Source: Actinomycetes bacterium
Lineage (GTDB): Bacteria; Actinomycetota; Actinomycetes; Actinomycetales; Cellulomonadaceae
DNA: 38,469 nucleotides
NCBI GenBank assembly: GCA_021793115.1
Contig: JAJYTJ010000016.1
Coordinates: forward strand, 1 to 38,469
Reading direction: 5' to 3'
Shown here: positions 33,032 through 38,469 of the stretch, in pieces
Numbering within the stretch: position 1 is the stretch's first letter
Layout of the letters: each line of letters opens with the position of its first letter
Notes under the pieces: model-generated
Database searches by the model: none
Seen by the model: the letters and a program-made list of their open reading frames with translations, nothing else
What the model was told of the DNA's origin: nothing
Program-made: the position numbers and the translations under genes

Positions 33032-34228
33032 TCAGGACCGCGGCCGGACCTGTGCCGGCAGGCTGACGGTGAAGCGGGCACCCTGCCCCGGACCCGGTGA
33101 GTGCGCGGTGAGGGTCCCGTGGTGCGCGTCCACGATGGCCCGCGCGATGGTCAGCCCGATGCCCGAGCCATGCCCCCCTGGCCCGGGGGCCGCCGCCCTG
33201 ACCGGCGTGCCGGGGGCGCGGTAGAAGCGCTGGAAGAGCAGCGGCGCCTGCTCAGGCGCGAAGCCCTCGCCGTCGTCCTCGACGACGAGCCGGGCCCAGC
33301 GACGGCGGGGGACGTCCCGGGCCTCGCCCGAACCGTCGACCCGCACCACGACACGGCCACCGGCGGCGGTGTGCCGCAGCGCGTTGTCGAGGAGGTTGAG
33401 CAGCGCCTCCACGATGCGGTCGGCGTCCACGACGACGAGCGGTCCGGTCTCGTCGGCCGCGACCTCGAGCTGGACCGAGGCGGCCCGGAACCGGGCCTGC
33501 ACCGCCGCGACGGCGCGCCGCGCGAGGTCCGCCAGTGCGGTGGGCCGCGGGTCGAGCGCCAGCTGGCGCTCCTCCGCGCGCGAGACGGACTCGATGTCGG
33601 CCACCAGCCGCTGCAGCCGGGCCACCTGGTCGGTGAGGGTGGCGATGGTCTCGTCGTCCACCGGAAGGACGTGGTCGCCGATCGCCTCGACCGTGGCCTG
33701 CAGCGACGCGACCGGTGTGCGCAGCTGGTGGCCGAGGTCGGCGAGCAGCCGGCGGCGGGTGTCCTCCGACGTCGAGAGCCGGGTCGCGAGCTCGTTGACC
33801 GACGCCGCGAGGGCGGCGAACTCGGGACCGAGCGACGGGTCCGCCACCGTGTCGCCGTACAGGCCGTTCGCCAGCCGGCCGGTCGCCGCGGCCAGGTCGC
33901 CGACCGGGGCGGCGATCCGGCGGGTGACCAGCCAGGTGACCAGGCCCGCCGCGACCACCGCGGCCAGCGTGCCGGTGCCCAGCGACACGAGCGTCGCCTC
34001 GGTGAAGGCGCGTTCGACGTGCGTGCCGGCCTCGGGCGTCAGGTGCGGCACGCCGGCCCGGCTCAGGTGGTCCGCGAACACGGCCGGTGCGACGAGCAGC
34101 GACACCGCGAGCAGCGTGCCCGCGCCGGTGACCACCACGAGTGCCACCGCCGCGAACAGCCGGCTGCCCAGCCCCAGGTGTGGCCACCGTGCACGGCGGC
34201 TCGTGGTGGGGCGGGGTGGTGGGGTCAT
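33032..34228 (-). CDS. Membrane sensor histidine kinase
   Basis: This 398-aa kinase has two membrane helices (about 22-48 and 85-102) flanking a short extracytoplasmic segment of about 35 residues. It continues with a HAMP-like region (103-155), a HisKA domain with LGHQLRTPVASL (phospho-His167) and a HATPase domain with LLNLLDNALRHT and DDGEGFAPEQ. A Gly-rich G2 box (GGHGSGIGLTIARAIV) completes it. The tiny sensor loop suggests sensing in the membrane or through a partner. Its ATG overlaps the stop of the PepSY-like gene (ATGA), so that protein is a likely partner or sensor subunit. Confidence 0.93.
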   Translation of the reverse strand: MTPPPRPTTSRRARWPHLGLGSRLFAAVALVVVTGAGTLLAVSLLVAPAVFADHLSRAGVPHLTPEAGTHVERAFTEATLVSLGTGTLAAVVAAGLVTWLVTRRIAAPVGDLAAATGRLANGLYGDTVADPSLGPEFAALAASVNELATRLSTSEDTRRRLLADLGHQLRTPVASLQATVEAIGDHVLPVDDETIATLTDQVARLQRLVADIESVSRAEERQLALDPRPTALADLARRAVAAVQARFRAASVQLEVAADETGPLVVVDADRIVEALLNLLDNALRHTAAGGRVVVRVDGSGEARDVPRRRWARLVVEDDGEGFAPEQAPLLFQRFYRAPGTPVRAAAPGPGGHGSGIGLTIARAIVDAHHGTLTAHSPGPGQGARFTVSLPAQVRPRS

Positions 34229-34962
34229 CCAGCGTCCATGGCGATGAAGGTGCCGTGCCAGGTGTGGTACCAGGCCGCGCCGGTGGACGCGTTGACGGAC
34301 ATCATCCCGACGATCCGGCCGTCCTGCAGGGTGTGCAGCGTGTCGTACCCGGGGAAGGCCGTCACCTCGCCGGCGGTCAGGCCGGTGTGCTGGGCGTCGA
34401 GCCAGGCCTGGGCGTCGGCGGTGGCCTGTGCGTTGCTGATCGTGGCCGGGGTCGCACCGGTGGGATGCATCCCGTACCGGGTGTTCCACATCAGGGCCGG
34501 ACCCTGCTCGATCGAGACCGCGCCGGTGTCCTGGTCGACGAGGACCTCGGTGGCACCCTGGCCGTCGGCGGTCATGAGCTCGCTGTAGTAGCCGTTGGAG
34601 AACTGCATCACCTCGCCGGCGTGCAGTCCCGCGCCGAGCTCGGCCGCGAACGCCTGCGCCCTGGACCGGGCGGCGGCCATGGTGGTGACAGGCTGCCCGT
34701 CGCCGGCCAGCCCGAAACGGCCGCCCATCATGCCGGCCCCGGTCCCGGTGCCCCGGCCTGCGCCCGGCACGCCGGCCACGCCACCGCGGCCGCCCATCAT
34801 GCCGATGCCGCCGAACCCGCTGCCGGACCCGTTCCCGACGGCGGTCCAGGCGCCGCGATCGGTCAGGCGGAACCCGTGGGCCACCACCACGCCGACGCTG
34901 GCGACGAGCAGGACCGCGGCGGTGACCAGCGCGGCCAGCCACCGTCGACGGTCGCCGCTCAC
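34225..34962 (-). CDS. PepSY-like secreted or membrane-anchored protein
   Basis: This 245-aa protein has an N-terminal signal anchor (LAALVTAAVLLVASVGVVVA, about 9-28) and a Gly/Met-rich linker with two GMMGGR units. Two PepSY-like alpha/beta segments follow; the second ends YDTLHTLQDGRIVGMMSVNASTGAAWYHTWHGTF, a pattern I recall from hypothetical proteins of metal-reducing bacteria. It should lie outside the membrane. The GTG at 34962 overlaps the SHOCT stop (GTGA), and its own stop overlaps the kinase start. The function is unknown; a ligand- or metal-binding co-sensor is a guess. Confidence 0.75.
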   Translation of the reverse strand: MSGDRRRWLAALVTAAVLLVASVGVVVAHGFRLTDRGAWTAVGNGSGSGFGGIGMMGGRGGVAGVPGAGRGTGTGAGMMGGRFGLAGDGQPVTTMAAARSRAQAFAAELGAGLHAGEVMQFSNGYYSELMTADGQGATEVLVDQDTGAVSIEQGPALMWNTRYGMHPTGATPATISNAQATADAQAWLDAQHTGLTAGEVTAFPGYDTLHTLQDGRIVGMMSVNASTGAAWYHTWHGTFIAMDAG

Positions 34963-35216
34963 CGGCCGGCCCGCGTCTGTGCGAGCGCGGCCCGCTGCGC
35001 CTGGTACGTCTCCAGGTCGATCTCGCCGCGCGCGAACCGGCGGTCGAGGATGTCCTCGGGGGACTCCCCGCCCTGCTCGTGACCACCCGACCGGCCCGAC
35101 GGCAGCAGCCGTACCACCGCGTACAGGATCACGCCCAGCAGCACCAGCCAGAACAGGCCCATCCCCACCCAGGCGCCCCAGTTCATTCCCGCTCCGTACC
35201 AGCCCATCATCGCCAT
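34959..35216 (-). CDS. SHOCT-domain small membrane protein
   Basis: This 85-aa protein has a Met/Trp/Gly-rich N-terminus (MAMMGWYGAGMNWG), one membrane helix (about 18-40) and a C-terminal SHOCT motif, PEDILDRRFARGEIDLETYQAQRAAL. SHOCT units are short oligomerisation or interaction modules. The ATG at 35216 gives the compact form; an upstream frame exists but lacks support. It is first in the SHOCT > PepSY-like > kinase unit. Confidence 0.88.
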   Translation of the reverse strand: MAMMGWYGAGMNWGAWVGMGLFWLVLLGVILYAVVRLLPSGRSGGHEQGGESPEDILDRRFARGEIDLETYQAQRAALAQTRAGR

Positions 35217-35280
35217 GCACCTCTCTCGGGTCCGGCGTCCCCCCGACTCCTCCGGGGGGTCCGCCTCAACAACCACCACA

Positions 35281-35351
35281 CTGCCTGGGGAACCCCGAGG
35301 TTCCCCGGGGTGGATGCCCCAGGTTCGACGAAGATTCGGCCACCAGTGGCC
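35281..35351. promoter_or_regulatory. Dense inverted repeats between acyl-CoA synthetase and SHOCT gene
   Basis: GGGGAACC/GGTTCCCC form a perfect 8-bp stem with a CCGA loop (35287-35306), enclosed by CCTGGGG (35284-35290) and CCCCAGG (35317-35323). A separate 14-bp GGCCACCAGTGGCC palindrome lies at 35338-35351. These lie downstream of the synthetase stop and upstream of the SHOCT start, so they may be a terminator, a response-regulator operator, or both. Confidence 0.5.
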
Positions 35352-35362
35352 GCTCCGGCCGT

Positions 35363-36889
35363 TTAGTGCGTGACGGCCCCGTGCGCGAGCCGTTCGGCAG
35401 CCAGCGCGCGCACCGCGCAGCGGTCCACCTTCCCGCTCGCGGTGCGCGGCAGCTCCGGCAGGGCGATGACCGCCTTCGGCAGCTTGTAGCGGGCCAGCTG
35501 CCGGCCGGCGACCTGGCGGACCTCGTCGAGCGTGGGCGCGGTGCACGGGTCGCACTCCAGGACGGCGACGACGACGTCGCCCCACGTCGCGTCGGGCACG
35601 CCGACGACGAGCAGGTCACGCACGTCGAGCTCGGCGAGCGCGGCCTCGACGTCTCCCGGGACCACCTTCTCCCCGCCGGTGTTGATGACCTCGGTCCGGC
35701 GGCCCACGACACGGAGGCCTCCGTCGGCGTCCCGCACGGCGAGGTCGCCGGTGCGCAGCCAGCCGTCGACGAGGGCGGCCGCGGTCGCCGCAGGGTTGCG
35801 CCAGTAGCCGCGGGTCACCTGCGGTCCGCTGATGGTGAGCTCGCCGCGGCGACCCGGGCCGGTGACGACGTCTCCGGTGTCGGGGTCGACCAGCCGCACC
35901 CGCAGGTAGGGCAGGGGAGTGCCGACCGAGCACGTCGGTGCGCCGTCCCGGGGAGGCGGGGTCAGCAGGGTGCCGGACGGCGCCGCCTCGGTCATCCCCC
36001 AGGACGGGTGGAGCGGCGTGCCCTGGCGGGCGTAGCTGGCGACGAGGTGGGCCGGCACGGGCGCGCCGCCGACGAGCGCCGCCCGCACGCCGGACAGGTC
36101 GGCGTGCGCGAAGCCGGGGCACCGGGCGACCGCCGCGTACATCGCGGGCACGCCGAAGACGGTGGTGACGCCGCCGTGGGCGAGGTCGTCGAGCGTGCGA
36201 GCGGGGTCGAACGCGCGGCGCACCACCACGGTGCCGCCGCGTCGCAGCGTGTCGAGCGTGAAGGCATTGAGGCCGCCGATGTGGAACATCGGGGCGACCG
36301 CGAGGGTGACGTCGTCGGGTCGCAGGCCCAGGCTGACCTCGAGGTTGCGGGCGCTCCACCACAGGTTGGCGTGGCTGAGCATCACCGCCTTCGGCTGGCC
36401 GGAGGAGCCCGAGGTGAACACCAGGACGGCCAGGTCGTCGGGGTCGCACGGCGCCGGGGGTTCGTCGTCGCAGGCGGTGGTGGCGGACGCGGCTGACGGC
36501 CAGGCGAGCCAGACGGGCGCCAGGGCGGTGAGGTCCTCGTGCGCCGGCGCCGTCGCGGGGTGCTCCACGACCACCCGGGGCTCGACGAGCGCGAGCGCGG
36601 CACCGAGCTCTGCCGGCGTGGCGCGGAAGTTGAGCGGGACGAACACGGCGCCCAGCCGTTGGCAGGCGAGCAGCGTCACCAGCAGCCCCGGGTCGTTGCG
36701 CCCGGACCAGCAGACGCGGTCACCCGGCCGCGTCCCGTGGTCGCGCAACGTGGCGGCCAGTGCGCCGGCCTGGCGCCACACGGTGCCGGCGTCGAGCACC
36801 GAGTCGGCGTCGTCGCGCATCGCCGGCCGGCCGGGGAGCTCATGGGCCCGGCGTGCGAACGCCGCGGCCAACGACATGTCGGTGCTCAT
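35363..36889 (-). CDS. AMP-binding acyl-CoA synthetase
   Basis: This 508-aa ANL-superfamily ligase has the P-loop-like A3 motif VFTSGSSGQPKAVMLSH (158-173), SWGMTEAAPSG (A5), GWLRTGDLAV (A7), the hinge GRRTEVINTGGEKV and the C-terminal PRTASGKVDR carrying the catalytic Lys. It activates a carboxylic acid with ATP to an acyl-AMP and then acyl-CoA. Chain length is not predictable. The ATG at 36889 is the first of two close candidates (also 36877). It lies after the MFS terminator, so it may have its own promoter, but with the CoA-transferase it suggests organic- or fatty-acid activation. Confidence 0.9.
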   Translation of the reverse strand: MSTDMSLAAAFARRAHELPGRPAMRDDADSVLDAGTVWRQAGALAATLRDHGTRPGDRVCWSGRNDPGLLVTLLACQRLGAVFVPLNFRATPAELGAALALVEPRVVVEHPATAPAHEDLTALAPVWLAWPSAASATTACDDEPPAPCDPDDLAVLVFTSGSSGQPKAVMLSHANLWWSARNLEVSLGLRPDDVTLAVAPMFHIGGLNAFTLDTLRRGGTVVVRRAFDPARTLDDLAHGGVTTVFGVPAMYAAVARCPGFAHADLSGVRAALVGGAPVPAHLVASYARQGTPLHPSWGMTEAAPSGTLLTPPPRDGAPTCSVGTPLPYLRVRLVDPDTGDVVTGPGRRGELTISGPQVTRGYWRNPAATAAALVDGWLRTGDLAVRDADGGLRVVGRRTEVINTGGEKVVPGDVEAALAELDVRDLLVVGVPDATWGDVVVAVLECDPCTAPTLDEVRQVAGRQLARYKLPKAVIALPELPRTASGKVDRCAVRALAAERLAHGAVTH

Positions 36890-36905
36890 CGGATCGAGGC
36901 TGAGG

Positions 36906-36952
36906 CCGACGGAGGGGCGCCGGGACAGGACGTCTCACCGCCCCTCCGTCGG
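36906..36952 (-). terminator. Hairpin after the OFA-family MFS gene
   Basis: CCGACGGAGGGGCG (36906-36919) pairs exactly with 36939-36952, a 14-bp stem with a 19-base loop. It lies 5 bp beyond the MFS stop and ahead of the acyl-CoA synthetase start. It is a likely terminator or attenuator between the two. Confidence 0.75.
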
Positions 36953-36957
36953 GCTGC

Positions 36958-38202
36958 TCAGGAGTTCGCCCCCACCGGGGCAGGCCGGGACGTCGTGGTC
37001 GTCGTGGCGCTGAGCACCCGTCCCAGCACCAGGGCGAGCGCGATGCCGACGACGGCGACGACGATCGACACGATGAACGGGTTGGTGTAGTCGCCCTTGG
37101 CGCCACCACCCATGGACGCGCCGATCTTCGGCCCGAAGTACGCGGCGATGGAGTACGCGCTGAACATGATGCCGTAGTTGACGCCCTGGAACCTAGGTCC
37201 GAAGGTCTTCATGGTCAGGGCGGGGAACACGCCCATGACGCCGCCGAAGCACAGGCCGAGCAGCACGATCCCGATGACGAAGCCGGCGGTCGAGTGCATC
37301 GTCAGCAGCACCACCATGGCGAGGGCCACGACGGCATAGATGGACGCGACGGCCGTGGTGTAGCCGAGCCGGTCCGACACCGCGCCCCACGCGAAGCGAC
37401 CCGCGGCGTTGCAGATCGAGTAGATCGAGACGAGGACGGCCGCCGTCGCCGCCGTGATGCCGAACATCGAGGTCTGGGCGATCGGCGACAGCTGCGAGGC
37501 GATGAGCAGACCGGAGAACGCGCCGGCACCCAGCATGACGAAGATGAGGTAGAACGACGGCTTGCGCAGCATCTGGGTCCACGTGTGGTTCACCGGGGCG
37601 CCGGCGCCGGTCGGCGGTGTCCAGCCGGCTGGGGCGTAGCCGTTCGGGGCGGGCTGGATGAGCAGCGCGCCGAGCACCACGACGACGGCGTACACGATGC
37701 CCATCCGCACGAAGGCCGCGCCGACACCGGACGACTTGATGATGGCCTGCGCCACCGGGGCGGCGACGACCGAGCCGGCGCCCATGCCCATGGTGATGAG
37801 GCCGGCCGCCAGGCCGCGCTTGTCGGGGAACAGCTTGATGGTGTTGTTGAGGCACCCGGAGTACGCGAAGCCCTGTCCGAGGCCGGCGATGAGCCCGTAG
37901 TACAGGTACAGCTGGGTGGTGCTGCTCGCGGTGCCCGTCAGGACGAAGCCGAGCGCGAAGAGCAGCGAGCCGGCGAAGATCGCGAGCCGCGCCCCACCGC
38001 GGTCGATGATGTAGCCGCCGGCGATCATGGGGATCGGCGCGATGGCGCCGTTGATGGTGAACGCCAGCATGACCTGGCCCATGGTCCAGCCATGTGCGCT
38101 GGTCAGTGGCCCGGCGAACACTGAGAAGGCGTAGATGGCGCCGGTGCACAGCAGGACGAGCACGGATCCGACGAGGACCCGCCAACGATTGATGGTCTGC
38201 AT
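36958..38202 (-). CDS. MFS transporter, oxalate/formate antiporter (OFA) family
   Basis: This 414-aa, 12-helix MFS protein has the OFA-type pattern: NRWRVLVGSVLVLLCTGAIYAFSVFAGPL at the start, AGGYIIDRGGARLA in loop 2-3, GLGQGFAYSGCLNNTIKLFPDKRGLAAGLITMGMGAGS, and WGAVSDRLGY in the second half. Members exchange organic acids such as oxalate, formate or lactate/pyruvate; the solute here is unknown. The ATG at 38202 is 11 bp after the CoA-transferase stop, so the two are an operon. Adjacency suggests uptake of a short-chain acid that is then activated by CoA transfer. Confidence 0.87.
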   Translation of the reverse strand: MQTINRWRVLVGSVLVLLCTGAIYAFSVFAGPLTSAHGWTMGQVMLAFTINGAIAPIPMIAGGYIIDRGGARLAIFAGSLLFALGFVLTGTASSTTQLYLYYGLIAGLGQGFAYSGCLNNTIKLFPDKRGLAAGLITMGMGAGSVVAAPVAQAIIKSSGVGAAFVRMGIVYAVVVVLGALLIQPAPNGYAPAGWTPPTGAGAPVNHTWTQMLRKPSFYLIFVMLGAGAFSGLLIASQLSPIAQTSMFGITAATAAVLVSIYSICNAAGRFAWGAVSDRLGYTTAVASIYAVVALAMVVLLTMHSTAGFVIGIVLLGLCFGGVMGVFPALTMKTFGPRFQGVNYGIMFSAYSIAAYFGPKIGASMGGGAKGDYTNPFIVSIVVAVVGIALALVLGRVLSATTTTTSRPAPVGANS

Positions 38203-38213
38203 CGCGGTGTCTT

Positions 38214-38469
38214 TCAGGACAGAGCGGCGGCCGACGCCGTGCGCTCGGGGGCGGACGGGGTGATGAGCTCTCCCCACACCTCGCGGAAGAGGCCCGCGGG
38301 CATGAGGCTCAGGGCGGGCGAGACGGCGGGCGCGAAGTCCATCTGGTCGAGGACGTCGCGCTGGAGGTCGATGCCCGGGGCAACCTCGATGACGGTCATG
38401 ACGCCGTCGACGAGCTGCAGCACGGCGCGCTCGGTGACGTAGAGCACGCGCTGCCCGCGCTGCGCCGCG
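38214..38469 (-). CDS. Acyl-CoA:acetate/3-ketoacid CoA-transferase, C-terminal part
   Basis: Only the last 84 residues are inside the window; the gene continues beyond the right edge. The sequence GQRVLYVTERAVLQL..VIEVAPGIDLQRDVLDQMDFAP is the characteristic C-terminal segment of the YdiF-type CoA-transferases, which move CoA between acetate/propionate and other short-chain acids. The last about 35 residues (LMPAGLFREVWGELITP and beyond) follow the conserved end. The active-site Glu is outside the window. It is the first visible gene of a unit with the OFA transporter. Confidence 0.85.
   Translation of the reverse strand, partial: AAQRGQRVLYVTERAVLQLVDGVMTVIEVAPGIDLQRDVLDQMDFAPAVSPALSLMPAGLFREVWGELITPSAPERTASAAALS

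Noticed and set aside
32254..34228. Reading the two-component genes as an ordinary co-directional pair
   Set aside because: The regulator is on plus and the kinase on minus with stops facing each other, so they cannot be co-transcribed as one operon.
1..38469. CRISPR arrays, tRNA/rRNA genes, prophage, secretion or defence clusters
   Set aside because: No regularly spaced repeats, cloverleaf-like genes, phage structural genes, restriction-modification or defence enzymes were seen. The HNH protein is the chromosomal DUF222 type, not a defence nuclease.

Overview
The window is a very GC-rich, gene-dense stretch of an actinobacterial chromosome. The evidence is a UPF0182 membrane protein, a DUF222/HNH (13E12-type) protein with a LexA-like box, a COG3559-type exporter permease, many GTG starts, ATGA/GTGA stop-start overlaps and at least one probable leaderless promoter. 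The overall flavour is Micrococcales (Cellulomonas-like), but that placement is inferred from gene content, not from a marker gene.

Layout. 1-2795: 3' part of a UPF0182 protein. 2823-6750 (minus): a tight four-gene unit, MFS transporter > alpha/beta hydrolase > two different glycerophosphodiester phosphodiesterases, probably for glycerophospholipid breakdown. 6873-8155 (minus): a YegP-like DUF1508 protein and an aldo/keto reductase. 8259-16405: a complete potassium-scavenging Kdp locus, with kdpDE on minus divergent from kdpFABC on plus. A second tiny hydrophobic ORF sits immediately ahead of kdpF, and 11-bp-phased TGACG boxes lie in the divergent intergenic region. 16469-18391: a DUF1905 protein and the DUF222/HNH protein. 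18402-19157: a 726-bp internally deleted IS481-family element with 32-bp inverted ends and a 15-bp target duplication, inserted just upstream of the DUF222/HNH gene.

19327-22289 (minus) is a four-gene unit: ribbon-helix-helix protein > DUF4097 beta-repeat protein > DrrA/B-type ABC exporter, preceded by helically phased ACACCA boxes. 22413-23952: an NAD(P) epimerase-like gene and a P-loop kinase. 24074-27402 (plus): TetR regulator > ABC ATPase > 549-aa permease, a drug-exporter-like unit. 27446-29088 (minus): a TetR repressor translationally coupled to a GAPDH, with a perfect 26-bp palindrome over the presumed promoter. 29349-30617 is an enolase on the opposite strand.

30668-32145 (minus): a DMT/EamA transporter with a very His-rich tail and a DUF1232 protein. 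32254-35216: a two-component system in which the response regulator (plus) converges on a SHOCT > PepSY-like > histidine kinase operon (minus). 35363-38469 (minus): an acyl-CoA synthetase, an oxalate/formate-antiporter-family MFS protein and the 3' end of an acyl-CoA:acetate CoA-transferase.

Most of the window is ordinary chromosomal coding. I see no CRISPR array, phage, defence island, rRNA or tRNA. The observations most worth a second look are the TetR-GAPDH pair with its palindrome, the small ORF coupled to kdpF, the RHH/DUF4097/ABC unit with its phased operator-like array, the mini-IS481 that separates an SOS-type gene from its upstream region, and the convergent SHOCT/PepSY two-component locus.
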